Source: Catellatospora citrea
GTDB taxonomy: Bacteria; Actinomycetota; Actinomycetes; Mycobacteriales; Micromonosporaceae
NCBI RefSeq assembly: GCF_003610235.1
Contig: NZ_RAPR01000001.1
Location: 1,674,001 to 1,738,000 of the forward strand
Reading direction: 5' to 3'
Length of the DNA: 64,000 bases
Position 1 is the stretch's first letter; each line of letters begins with the position of its first letter. Of this stretch, positions 32,392 through 41,323 are shown piece after piece. A program made the position numbers and the translations under genes. The notes beneath the pieces were generated by a model. That model had not been told where the DNA came from. It made no database searches and was given only the letters and a program-made list of their open reading frames with translations.

Positions 32392-33003
32392 ACATATAGA
32401 ACGACCCAAGCACCTTAACGGTGCGAAACAACCGAACGCCAGGGCTACGGTCTGTACAGGTACGCAGCGCTCGTAGCCCGTCAGTTCCCGACGTCAGTAT
32501 GCAGCAATAGTTGCCGATAACTTCGGAATGCCCCAAAAGTCGTACACGCCGCACCGATCTGCGCCCTGACTACCCACCGTGATGATCACTCACTGCCGTC
32601 CCATGACCGCCGCATCGATGGCCATGCGGCCACACTGGCAGCCGTTCTCGCAGGCGGTGCCCGGTACGCCGAGGCACGGCGAGCCGGTTCCCCGCAATGC
32701 AGAAGCCCGCTCGCGCGACTTTGCGATCATTCAGCACCCCCTCCCCCGTACGGCGGACGGAAGCCCCCATCCGGGCGCGCGAATTCACACGGACGCCGTC
32801 CGCCGTCAGGGGGACATGACAAACCCGACAGCTTCGCCGGGCGCACACTCGGGTACCGCCCGAGCCTGCTCGGCGGAGCGACACCGACCGTCAGGGCACC
32901 GGCCAGATCGCACGGCGGCGTGCCGTCCGCGATCCGGCCCACCGACCCAACCACCCGCGCAACCTGATCATGCTATCGACTTTCATGGATCGCATGTGCT
33001 GAC
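32392..33003. other. Intergenic region between fxsA and the NACHT gene
   Basis: About 610 bases. The first 200 are AT-richer than the rest of the window (35 of 60 bases are G or C at 32401-32460). An 11-base inverted repeat, ACGGCGGACGG (32750-32760) and CCGTCCGCCGT (32796-32806), frames a 35-base loop. Open frames here lack coding character. It should contain the divergent promoters of the fxs operon and the NACHT gene. Confidence 0.45.
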
Positions 33004-36000
33004 ATGGAGGGCGTTCGGACTCGGTGCGACCGGTGGGTGAAGGTGATCTCAACTAGACGTCGGTGGGTCGTCGTATCCATGGTCGGCCCGGCGACATTCT
33101 CCGGGGCGTGGGTGCTGTGCCAGGGCGTCTTCGGCATGACCTCCGACATGGGGTCGGCCATCGCGGGCGCCGTCATGGCCGTCATCACGCTGCCGCTCGC
33201 GGCCTGGGCGGCGGAGACGACCGCCGACCCCGCGGTCGGCGGGGCGGGCGAGGACCCGGCGTCGTCCGCAAACGGCGGTCCGGCCGAACCGCTGGCGAGC
33301 GTGCGATCCGGTTACCTGGACCGGATGCGGCAGCGCTATCGGGAACTGGACATCGGTGTGCTGACGCCCCGACCTGAGCGTGACGAGAATCCGCCCGTCT
33401 CGCTGGCCGAGATCTTCGTCGGCCCGTCCGCGCAGGCCGACCCGCCGCTGCTGGAACTGCCCCGCGAACTGGTGCTCCAGCTCGCCGCGGACGAGACGGC
33501 GCCCGCCCGCCACCTGCCGGAGGGCATCGACCACGCCGACCTGGAACGCGCCCGGCAGGCGTTCCAGCAGCGGCAGGCCGCCCCGGTGCTGGACCTGCTG
33601 GCCGGCGACGGCCACCGGCTCATGGTGCTGGGCGACGCCGGAGCGGGCAAGTCCACCCTGGCGCGGTACGTCGCGCTCACCCTGGCCGGCGACGACCCGG
33701 ACGGCTCCCTGCGGGCGCTGTCGGGGTGGCTGCCGGTGCTGGTGGAGCTGCGCAAGTTCACCCAGCGCGGCGGCGGGACCTTTCTCGACTTCCTGGACCA
33801 CCTGCACCACAAGGAGGGCGCCGGACTGCCCAAGCAGCAGCTGGAGCAGTATCTCGCCGAGGACGGCCGGGCGCTGGTCATCTTCGACGGTCTGGACGAG
33901 GTGTTCGACCCCGACACCCGGGAGCAGACCGCGCAGGAGATCGCGTGGTTCGCCGAGCGATTCCCCCGCACCCGCGTCATCGTGACGTCCCGGCCGCTGG
34001 ACGACCAGAGCACGGTGCTGCCCGGATTCACCAGGCACAAGCTGGCCGACCTCGACCGTGACCAGATCGGGGCGTTCGTCACCCGGTGGTATCGCGCGAC
34101 CTTTCCCCAGGACCCGGCCAAGGCCGCCCGGCTGACCGGCAGCCTGCTGACGGCGATCGACGGCTCCGCGGCGGTACGGGAGCTGGCGGGCAATCCGCTG
34201 CTGCTCACCATTCTCGCGATCATGGGTCGGCGCCGGAAGCTGCCCCGCGACCGTGTCTCCGTCTACCGCCACGCGGTGGGTGTGCTGGTGGAACAGTGGG
34301 ATCGCGGCAAGCAGCTGCGTCCGCCGCAGGCCGACCGGGCGCTGCCTTTTCTGAACGCGCAGGACCGGTTGCAGCTGCTGCGGCTGGTCGCGCGGCGGAT
34401 GCAGCACGCGCCCGGGGGCCTGGCCGGCAACTTCATCTCCGAACCGGAGCTGCTCGACGAGATAACCGGTTATCTGCGCAGCCGCGACAGCGGCCTCACC
34501 GTCGACCGCGCCAAGTATGCCGCCAATGCGATGCTGCGGCAGTTCCACGAACGCAACTTCATCCTCAGCCAGTTCGGCGACGACGTGTACGGCTTCGTGC
34601 ACCGGTCGTTCCTGGAGTACCTCGTCGCCGACGACATCTGCCAGCGGTTCAACGACGAGCACAGCATCACCGAGACCGAGCTCGTCGAGGACCTGTTCGG
34701 CGCCCGCTGGCGCGACCCGTCCTGGCACGAGGTGCTCGTGCTGACCGCCGGCATGCTCCACGAACGGATGGCGGCGCGGGCGGTGGCGCGCATGCTGGCG
34801 GCCGACCCGCACTGGGCCGCCGACGACCGTGCCGAACCGCAGCACGTGCTGCTGGCCATCCGGTGCCTCGGCGAGCTGGGCCGCACCGGCGTGGCCGCGG
34901 CCGACGCCTGCCGGGCCGCGATCGACCAGGTCATCAGGGTGCTCACGGTGGCGCACCGGCGGGTCGCCCATGACTTCGACGACGCGCTGAACCGCGCGGT
35001 CGAACGCGGTGCGCTGCCGGTCCTCGCGGCGTCGGCCGGGCACTGGCCGGGGCGGGAACGGTACCTGGCCTGGTACACCCGCAGCGGGCTGGTCGACACC
35101 GACGACCCGACCACCAGCGCGCTGGCCACCCGGCTGGCCGTGGCGCTGCTCGGCGACGACCCTGCGCTCTACGAATTCCTGCGCACCAAGGCCTACCACG
35201 GCTGGAGCGTCCATCACCGACAGGCGGCGGTGTGGGCCGTCGCGACGGCCTGGTCGGATGACGCCGACGGGGTGGCCCTGGTCCGCGACCGGGCCGGCGC
35301 CGATCCGGACCCGGCGGTCCGGCTCACCGCCGTGCAGGCCGTCGCCGCCGCCCGGCCCGACGACCCGCAGACCGCGGCCCTGCTGCGCCGGACCGCCACC
35401 GCGGACCGCCACGAGGAGGTCCGCCGATCCGCCCTGCACGCGATCGCCCACGGCCGCCGCGACGATCCCGGCACCCTGCGCCTGCTGCGTGAGCTGGCCG
35501 AGGAGGCCGGGTCCGGCCACGTTCGGCACGCCGCCGTGCAGGCGGTGGCCGACTACACGTCCGGCGACCCGGCGACGGTCGAACGGCTGCGCCGGTGGGC
35601 TGTCGAGGACGAGTCGGAGGACGTGCGCGCGACCGCGCTGCGGGCGGTCGCCACGATCCGTCCGCGGGACACCGCGACGCTGCGGCTGCTGCGCACGCGC
35701 GCGGAGACCGACGGCAGCGTCGACGTCCGCCGCGCCGCGACGACGCTCGTCGCCGCGGGCTGGCGCACCGATCCGGTGACGCTGCCCTGGCTGCGCGCCC
35801 AGGTCGACGACCCGAACCCGGGCATCCGGCAGACCGCGCTGCAGGCGATCGCCGCCGGTTGGCCCGAGCGGGCCGACACGTCGGCGCTGCTGGCCGACCG
35901 CGCCGCCGACGACCCCAGCGCCGACGTGCGGGAGGCCGCGATCGACGCGCTGCACACGGTCGGGGCCGGCGACGCCGAACTGCCCGAGCGGCTGCGCGCC

Positions 36001-37098
36001 GTCGCCGCCCACGACCCGAGCCCGGAGGTCCGTCAGGCCGCGGTCCGGGCCGTGGCCGACCCGCGCCGCGAGGATCCGCGCACGCTGCCCTGGCTGCGCC
36101 AGGTCGCCGACACCGCCGCCGACGAGCACGTCCGCCGGACCGCGGTACGGATGATCGCCGACGCCCGGACGCCCTCGCCCGACACGTTGGCCTGGCTGCG
36201 GGAGAAGGCGTCCGGTGACGACTCCCTGGGCGTACGCCGGGCCGCGCTGCAGACCGTCGCCGCGGGCCGGCGCGACAACGCGACCCGGCTGTGGCTGCAC
36301 GACCGCACCGTGGAGGACCCCGACGCCGACGTGCGGCATGCCGCCGTGCAGGCGATCGTCGCCGGGTGGCCGGGCGATCTCCGTACCCTCGCGTGGTTGC
36401 GCGAGCTGGCCCTGGCCGACCGGAGTGCGCACGTGCGCCGGGCGGCCCTGCGCGCGATCGCCGCGCACTGGCGCGACGACCCGGACACGCCGGTGTTCCT
36501 GCGCGAGCGGATGAGCGGCGACCCGCGCGAGAACGTGCGCCGGGCCGCGGTCTGGAGCCTCGCCAACGGCTGGCCCGACGACGACGCGACCCTGCCCGCG
36601 CTGCGGGACAGCACCGCCGACCGGCACCACCACGTGCGCACGGCCGCGGTGCAGGCGCTGGCCGCGGACTGGCACGACCACCCCGGCACCCTGCCCCTGC
36701 TGCGCGAACGCGCCGTCGCCGACCCGGACGGCTACGTCCGGCACACCGCGCTGCAGGCCATCGCCGCGCACCGGCACGACGACCCCGCCACGCTGACCCT
36801 GCTGGTCGAGCGTGCCGCAGCCGACGAGCGCCCGCCCGTGCGGCTGGAGTTGCTGCGCACCGTCGTGCTCGGCTGGACGCACGACGACCGGAGCCTGTCG
36901 CTGACCATCGACCGCGCGACCCGCGACACCCATCCCGCGGTCCGGCAGGCCGCCACGCAGGCGCTCGCCGACCGCTGGCCCGACCAGCCGAGTGCGCTGG
37001 CGGCGCTGCGCGAACGCGCCGACACCGACTCCGACGAGGAGGTGCGCCACACCGCGGCGCTCGCGCTGGCGGGCCGCCCCGCCGACCCCGCGGCCTGA
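33004..37098 (+). CDS. Membrane-anchored NACHT ATPase with HEAT-like repeats
   Basis: A 1364-residue STAND-type protein. Two hydrophobic helices lie at about residues 22-70 (WVVVSMVGPATFSGAWVLC; SAIAGAVMAVITLPLAAWAA). The NACHT ATPase has P-loop VLGDAGAGKSTLARYV near residue 210, Walker B ALVIFDGLDEVFDP near 292 and TRVIVTSRPLDDQS. From about residue 750 to the end I count 18 HEAT/PBS-lyase-like repeats of 33-34 residues, such as DPDTPVFLRERMSGDPRENV then RRAAVWSLANGWPD. The repeats probably sense a ligand. NACHT proteins of this type act in bacterial immunity or signalling; placement beside the FxSxx locus suggests, but does not prove, a joint role. An alternative start is the ATG at 33079. 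Confidence 0.85.
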   Translation: MEGVRTRCDRWVKVISTRRRWVVVSMVGPATFSGAWVLCQGVFGMTSDMGSAIAGAVMAVITLPLAAWAAETTADPAVGGAGEDPASSANGGPAEPLASVRSGYLDRMRQRYRELDIGVLTPRPERDENPPVSLAEIFVGPSAQADPPLLELPRELVLQLAADETAPARHLPEGIDHADLERARQAFQQRQAAPVLDLLAGDGHRLMVLGDAGAGKSTLARYVALTLAGDDPDGSLRALSGWLPVLVELRKFTQRGGGTFLDFLDHLHHKEGAGLPKQQLEQYLAEDGRALVIFDGLDEVFDPDTREQTAQEIAWFAERFPRTRVIVTSRPLDDQSTVLPGFTRHKLADLDRDQIGAFVTRWYRATFPQDPAKAARLTGSLLTAIDGSAAVRELAGNPLLLTILAIMGRRRKLPRDRVSVYRHAVGVLVEQWDRGKQLRPPQADRALPFLNAQDRLQLLRLVARRMQHAPGGLAGNFISEPELLDEITGYLRSRDSGLTVDRAKYAANAMLRQFHERNFILSQFGDDVYGFVHRSFLEYLVADDICQRFNDEHSITETELVEDLFGARWRDPSWHEVLVLTAGMLHERMAARAVARMLAADPHWAADDRAEPQHVLLAIRCLGELGRTGVAAADACRAAIDQVIRVLTVAHRRVAHDFDDALNRAVERGALPVLAASAGHWPGRERYLAWYTRSGLVDTDDPTTSALATRLAVALLGDDPALYEFLRTKAYHGWSVHHRQAAVWAVATAWSDDADGVALVRDRAGADPDPAVRLTAVQAVAAARPDDPQTAALLRRTATADRHEEVRRSALHAIAHGRRDDPGTLRLLRELAEEAGSGHVRHAAVQAVADYTSGDPATVERLRRWAVEDESEDVRATALRAVATIRPRDTATLRLLRTRAETDGSVDVRRAATTLVAAGWRTDPVTLPWLRAQVDDPNPGIRQTALQAIAAGWPERADTSALLADRAADDPSADVREAAIDALHTVGAGDAELPERLRAVAAHDPSPEVRQAAVRAVADPRREDPRTLPWLRQVADTAADEHVRRTAVRMIADARTPSPDTLAWLREKASGDDSLGVRRAALQTVAAGRRDNATRLWLHDRTVEDPDADVRHAAVQAIVAGWPGDLRTLAWLRELALADRSAHVRRAALRAIAAHWRDDPDTPVFLRERMSGDPRENVRRAAVWSLANGWPDDDATLPALRDSTADRHHHVRTAAVQALAADWHDHPGTLPLLRERAVADPDGYVRHTALQAIAAHRHDDPATLTLLVERAAADERPPVRLELLRTVVLGWTHDDRSLSLTIDRATRDTHPAVRQAATQALADRWPDQPSALAALRERADTDSDEEVRHTAALALAGRPADPAA

Positions 37099-37132
37099 AC
37101 CCGGACCGGCGTCGCGGCGGTGACCGCGACTC

Positions 37133-38173
37133 TCAGGCCGTCGCGGCGGCCGCGGTCAGGCCGCGCTCGATCAGCTCCGTGGGCAGCACGACGGTACGCG
37201 GCCGCGACCGGTCCCCGTCGATGCGGGCGAACAGCAGCTGGGCCGCCCGGCGAGCCAGTTCCCGGGTGTCGTATCCGATGACCGTCAGGGGGCGCGGCAT
37301 GAGGTGCGACAGCTCGAAGTCGTCGAAGCCGACCAGGGCGGCGTCACTGCTCCTGCGCCACAGTTCCTGGACCGCGCCGACGGTGATGCGGTTGTTCAGG
37401 GCGAGGAAGGCGGTCGGCGGGTTCGGCTGGGTGAGCATGTCGGCGACGGCCGCCGCGGCGGTGGCCGGGTCGCGTACGCCGCTGCGCACCAGCGCGCCGT
37501 CGTAGCCGATCCCGGCGTCGGCGAGGGCGTCCTGCGCACCGGCGAGGCGTTCGCGCATGGTGTGCACGTCGACGGAGTCGAGCAGCACGCCGATGCGGCG
37601 GTGGCCGTCGGCGACGAGCCGGCGCACCCCGCTGCGCGCGCCGCCGCGGTTGTCGAGCAGCACCGCGTCGGCCTCGATGTTCGTGCCCGGACGGTCCAGG
37701 AACACCACCGGGATGCCCATCTCCACCTGCGAGTTCAGGAACGAGTGGTCGCAGCCGGCGGGCACGACCAGCAGCCCGTCGACGCGGCGCGAGCACAGGT
37801 CGCGCAGCAGCTGTTCCTCGCGGACCGGGTCCTCCTCGGAGGAGGCCGACAGCAGCAGGGTGTCGCGGTCGCGGGCCATCTCGGCGGTGACGTGGGCGAT
37901 GGTGGAGTAGAACGGGTTGGCCAGTTCTTCGATGATCAGGCCGATGGTGGCGCTGGCCCGGCCCGCGCGCAGCGCGCTGGCCATGTGGTTGCGCTGGAAG
38001 CCGAGTTCGGCGACGGCGGCCAGCACCCGGTCGGCCATGGCCCGCTGCACGTGCGGCTCGCCGTTGACGACCCGCGACACGGTCTTCAGGCTGACCCCGG
38101 CGAGCCGGGCGACGTCGACCATGGTGGGGCGGCGGCCGGCCCGGCTCGGGGGTTCGCTGTGCTCGCTCGTCAC
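37133..38173 (-). CDS. LacI family transcriptional regulator
   Basis: A 346-residue LacI/GalR repressor. The helix-turn-helix with hinge is MVDVARLAGVSLKTVSRVVNGEPHV, then a periplasmic-binding-like sensor domain: ASATIGLIIEELANPFYST, VDGLLVVPAG, and ALVGFDDFELSHLMPRPL. It is divergent from a ROK-family kinase gene, and a perfect 12-base palindrome of LacI type lies between them, so it probably represses the kinase gene and itself in response to a sugar. The start at GTG 38173 gives the usual short N-terminal tail. Confidence 0.9.
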   Translation of the reverse strand: MTSEHSEPPSRAGRRPTMVDVARLAGVSLKTVSRVVNGEPHVQRAMADRVLAAVAELGFQRNHMASALRAGRASATIGLIIEELANPFYSTIAHVTAEMARDRDTLLLSASSEEDPVREEQLLRDLCSRRVDGLLVVPAGCDHSFLNSQVEMGIPVVFLDRPGTNIEADAVLLDNRGGARSGVRRLVADGHRRIGVLLDSVDVHTMRERLAGAQDALADAGIGYDGALVRSGVRDPATAAAAVADMLTQPNPPTAFLALNNRITVGAVQELWRRSSDAALVGFDDFELSHLMPRPLTVIGYDTRELARRAAQLLFARIDGDRSRPRTVVLPTELIERGLTAAAATA

Positions 38174-38218
38174 GGCACGAACGGTACCCGGTTGCCGAGG
38201 GCGGGGCACCGGTGGTCG

Positions 38219-38230
38219 GACAACGTTGTC
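38219..38230. promoter_or_regulatory. LacI-type operator of the ROK/LacI divergon
   Basis: GACAACGTTGTC is a perfect palindrome with the central CG typical of LacI-family operators. It is 36 bases upstream of the ROK start and directly adjoins CATACT, a plausible -10 element of the ROK promoter. Confidence 0.65.
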
Positions 38231-38266
38231 ATACTCTTTCCAACACCCGCCTCCTCAGGAGACCCC

Positions 38267-39235
38267 ATGCCGCACCGCGCTGCCGAACCGCTCGCTCTCG
38301 CCGTCGACATCGGCGGCACCAAGATGGCCGCCGGGCTCGTCGACGCCGACGGGACCGTGCTGGCCGCCGACCGCATCCCCACCCCGCGGCCGCTGCCGGG
38401 CCCGGACGCGGGCGAGCAGGTGTGGGCGGGCCTGTCGGCGATGCTCGACGGCCTGCTCGACCACACCGCCGGACGGCCGATCATCGGGGTCGGCACCAGC
38501 ACCGCCGGCCCGTTCGACCTGGCCGGCGCGACGGTCAGCCCGGTCAACATCGCCGCCTGGCGTGGCTTCCCGCTGGTGGACCGGCTTGCCGCGCAGGTGC
38601 CCGGGGTGCCGGTGCGGCTGGCCGGCGACGGGGTGTGCGCGGCGATCGGCGAGCACTGGCGCGGCGCCGGGCGCGGCCACGACGACCTGCTGGTGCTCGT
38701 CGTGTCGACCGGGGTCGGCGGCGGCCTGGTGCACGGCGGGCGGCCCTTCACCGGGGCGTCCGGCAATGCCGGGCACGTCGGCCACATGGTCGTCGACCTC
38801 GACGGCGACGACTGCCCGTGCGGCGGGCGCGGCTGCGTGGAGGCGATCGCCAGCGGTCCGAGCATGGTCCGGTACGCCCGCCGCGAGGGCTGGCTGCCGA
38901 CCGGCGACGGCACCGCCCGCGACCTGGCCGACGCGGCGCGCGTCGGCGATCCGGTGGCCCTGCGCGCGTTCACCCGTGCCGCGGACGCGCTGGCCGCGGG
39001 CATCGTCTCGGCCGCCGCGATGTGCGACCTGAACCAGGTGGTGATCGGCGGCGGCGTCGCCAACGCCGCCGACCTGCTGTTCCCGCCGCTGAAGGAGGGC
39101 CTGGCCCGGTTCGGCCGCCTCGGCTTCCTGCAGGACATCGGCGTACGCGCCGCCCACCTCGGCGGCGACGCCGGCCTCATCGGCGCAGCGGCCCTCATCC
39201 ACTCCCCCGACCCGTACTGGCCGCGCCGCACCTAG
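38267..39235 (+). CDS. ROK family sugar kinase / glucokinase-like protein
   Basis: A 322-residue ROK kinase. ATP-phosphate motif AVDIGGTKMAAGLVD; VSTGVGGGLVHGG; the substrate and zinc region ASGNAGHVGHMVVD with GDDCPCGGRGCVEAIAS (zinc-binding His and Cys residues); and GGGVANAADLL. It likely phosphorylates a hexose or an N-acetyl-amino sugar. AGGAGA precedes the ATG. It is controlled by the divergent LacI regulator, judging from the operator between them. Confidence 0.88.
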   Translation: MPHRAAEPLALAVDIGGTKMAAGLVDADGTVLAADRIPTPRPLPGPDAGEQVWAGLSAMLDGLLDHTAGRPIIGVGTSTAGPFDLAGATVSPVNIAAWRGFPLVDRLAAQVPGVPVRLAGDGVCAAIGEHWRGAGRGHDDLLVLVVSTGVGGGLVHGGRPFTGASGNAGHVGHMVVDLDGDDCPCGGRGCVEAIASGPSMVRYARREGWLPTGDGTARDLADAARVGDPVALRAFTRAADALAAGIVSAAAMCDLNQVVIGGGVANAADLLFPPLKEGLARFGRLGFLQDIGVRAAHLGGDAGLIGAAALIHSPDPYWPRRT

Positions 39236-39237
39236 TC

Positions 39238-39292
39238 GATCATGAAGTTATGGCAGTGACACGCCGTCGAACACGTCCATAGGTTCATGATC
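39238..39292. repeat. 55-base imperfect palindrome between convergent genes
   Basis: GATCATGAAGTTATGG at the left is mirrored by CCATAGGTTCATGATC at the right with two mismatches. The arms flank a loop of about 20 bases. It begins just after the ROK stop and touches the end of the next, convergent gene. It could act as a two-way terminator or be a copy of a dispersed palindromic element. Confidence 0.6.
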
Positions 39293-40421
39293 AACCCGGG
39301 GAGGGGGCAGGGGGGTCGAAGATGGCGAGGCGGGGGTCGGCGGTGAACTGGGTTACCGACATGCCCAGGGCGGGGTTGCGTTGGCTGGCGGGTTGGGCGG
39401 CGAAGGGGTCGGGGGTGTTGGTGATGGTGACCATGACCAGGGAATGGCCGGTGAAGACGGCCACCGTCCACAGTTGGGCGTCGGGGCCCAGGGCGAAGCC
39501 GGCGCGGCGGTCCTCGGGCTGCTCGCGGACGCCGTACTGCTCCAGCACCGCGCCGCTGTCCAGCTCCGCGCTGAACCCGCACCAGGTCAGCCGCTCGCAG
39601 TGGCTGAGGTCGGGCACGTAGGTCGTGGGCGCGACCGAGATGGTCAGCGTGCCGTAGCCGTTGCCGTTGACCAGTTGCAGGCTCACCGTCAGCGCGCCGG
39701 TGGCCAGCGCGGGATCCGGTAGCGGGGCGAGCTCGCGGGTGTCCCCGCCGTCGGCCAGGCCCAGATCGTTGCGGTGCAGGCCGAGCGGGTTGACCCGGGT
39801 GAGGACCAGCTCGGCCATCAGGCAGGTGTAGCGCTCGATCAGCGCCTTGTCCGCGGTGACCGGCTCGGCCTGGGGCAGCGGCAGGGCGCCGGACAGCACC
39901 GCGAACCGGTCGACCCCGGTCCGGCCGCCGGCCTGCGGGGGCGCGGGCGGCACCGGCGAGCGGGTCAGCGACGGCAGCGGGGTCGGCCCGGGGACCCCGG
40001 CCATGCAGTCGACCTCCTCGGGCGGCGGCGTGCCACCGGGATCGGGCCGCAGCACGAGCACCGCGAACCCGACGCCGGCCGCGAGCGCGACCGTGAGCAG
40101 GGTGCTCACCGCCAGATCGCGGCGGCGCAGCCGCCGTCCGGCGGTGACCAGCTCCGCCGTGGCCAGGCCGAGCGGGGGCTCGGGCCCGTCGTGCGGCTCG
40201 CCGGGACGGTGCCGGCGCAGCGCCCGCAGCAGGAAACGCTGGGCGTACGCCTCGGGCGGCTCGAAGCCCAGCGCCGGCCAGCGCCGGTAGAGCCGCAGCA
40301 GGGTGCGCCGGACCAGGTCCTCGGCCACCGCCCAGTCGCCGCACCGCTCCCGCGCCTGCCGCCGCAGCGCGGGGGCCAGCGCGGTGGCGAACTCGGCGTA
40401 CTCGTCCTCCCAGGCCCGCAT
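39291..40421 (-). CDS. Sigma-70-like domain fused to a membrane segment and an external domain
   Basis: A 376-residue protein of unusual layout. Residues 1-70 look like ECF sigma region 2 (WEDEYAEFATALAPALRRQA, WAVAEDLVRRTLLRLYRRWP). Region 4, needed for -35 recognition, is missing. A single membrane helix follows (AVSTLLTVALAAGVGFAVLVL), and then a Pro-rich linker and about 240 residues outside the membrane with conserved-looking Cys. Such proteins may have evolved from a sigma factor into a membrane regulator. The ATG at 40421 is favoured over GTG 40436. Function unknown. Confidence 0.6.
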   Translation of the reverse strand: MRAWEDEYAEFATALAPALRRQARERCGDWAVAEDLVRRTLLRLYRRWPALGFEPPEAYAQRFLLRALRRHRPGEPHDGPEPPLGLATAELVTAGRRLRRRDLAVSTLLTVALAAGVGFAVLVLRPDPGGTPPPEEVDCMAGVPGPTPLPSLTRSPVPPAPPQAGGRTGVDRFAVLSGALPLPQAEPVTADKALIERYTCLMAELVLTRVNPLGLHRNDLGLADGGDTRELAPLPDPALATGALTVSLQLVNGNGYGTLTISVAPTTYVPDLSHCERLTWCGFSAELDSGAVLEQYGVREQPEDRRAGFALGPDAQLWTVAVFTGHSLVMVTITNTPDPFAAQPASQRNPALGMSVTQFTADPRLAIFDPPAPSPG

Positions 40422-40513
40422 CCCGACAGTTAACACAATGGATGCGTCCGGCCGCAGGTCCTCCCGGCTGGTGGGTGGCTGTTAACCTCGCAGCCCTGTC
40501 CACGGGAGGATCC

Positions 40514-41323
40514 ATGACCGACATCGCCGCGCCCCACCCTGCGCCGCCCGCACCCAAGCTCCGCCCGGCGGTGGTGACCGCGGCGACCTGGCTGCTGGTC
40601 GCCGTGGCCGCCGCCTACGTGATCGACGCGATCATGCTCATCGCGGGAGCCGGGGGTTACCCCGACCGCGTACGCGAGGCGTTGGAGGCTTCCGACGTCG
40701 ACCCGCGGGCCTGGCAGATCATCGGCGGGTTCACCGGCGCGCTGCCGGTCGTCGTCGCCGGGTTCGGTGTCGTCTCGGCCGTCGTGGTGCTGATCATGGC
40801 AGCCTTCGTCGCCCGCGGCAGTGCCGTCGGCCGGATCCTGACCTGGATCGCCGTCGGCTTCGCGCTGCTGTGCAACGTGTGCGGGCTCGGCTCGGCGGGC
40901 ACGCCCGCGTTCAGCAGCATCGCGTACGTCAACGCGTCCAGCCGCGACCGGTCCGGCGTGCACATGTTCGCCCAGCGCCTGCCCGACGGATACCCGGACT
41001 GGTACCGGTACGGCAGCCTGGCGCTGTTCGCCTTCGGCGCGCTGGCCCTGATCGCCGTCGCCGTGCTGCTGGCGGTGCCCGCCGCCAACGCCTACTTCCG
41101 CCGCACGCCCCGCCTCGTGACCGGCCCGTACGGCACTCCGCCCGGCTACCCCGCACCCGGCTCGTACCCGGCCGCGCAGTATCCGGGCGCGCTGTCGCCG
41201 GCCGCCGCGCCGCTCACCGCCGGGCAGCTCGCGGAGGCACTGGCCATCCTGGAGCGCCGCCGCCAGCGGGGCGAGCTGACCGACGAGCAGTACGCCGCCG
41301 AGCGCGCCCGCCTGGACGGTTAG
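40514..41323 (+). CDS. Four-helix membrane protein with C-terminal SHOCT domain
   Basis: A 269-residue protein with about four membrane helices (AVVTAATWLLVAVAAAYVID, LPVVVAGFGVVSAVVVLIMA, ILTWIAVGFALLCNVCGL, LALFAFGALALIAVAVLLAV). A Pro/Tyr/Gly-rich cytosolic linker follows, and then a SHOCT-type helical motif, QLAEALAILERRRQRGELTD. SHOCT domains are thought to mediate oligomerisation. GGGAGGATCC precedes the ATG. Function unknown. Confidence 0.75.
   Translation: MTDIAAPHPAPPAPKLRPAVVTAATWLLVAVAAAYVIDAIMLIAGAGGYPDRVREALEASDVDPRAWQIIGGFTGALPVVVAGFGVVSAVVVLIMAAFVARGSAVGRILTWIAVGFALLCNVCGLGSAGTPAFSSIAYVNASSRDRSGVHMFAQRLPDGYPDWYRYGSLALFAFGALALIAVAVLLAVPAANAYFRRTPRLVTGPYGTPPGYPAPGSYPAAQYPGALSPAAAPLTAGQLAEALAILERRRQRGELTDEQYAAERARLDG

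Noticed and set aside
32570..32884. Reverse 104-codon frame upstream of fxsA
   Set aside because: No recognisable features and no ribosome site; the real precursor lies closer to fxsB.
32579..33040. Forward 153-codon frame before the NACHT gene
   Set aside because: No domain, rich in His/Pro/Arg with uneven codon use, overlaps the NACHT start; judged to be non-coding leader sequence.
35250..37098. Regular ~100-base DNA periodicity considered as a tandem DNA repeat or CRISPR-like array
   Set aside because: It is the coding of HEAT-like protein repeats; the DNA units are diverged and have no constant repeat with unique spacers.
39232..40557. Longer reverse-strand frame covering the sigma-like gene
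   Set aside because: Different frame from the sigma-like protein, low-complexity Arg/Pro/Ala composition; a shadow.
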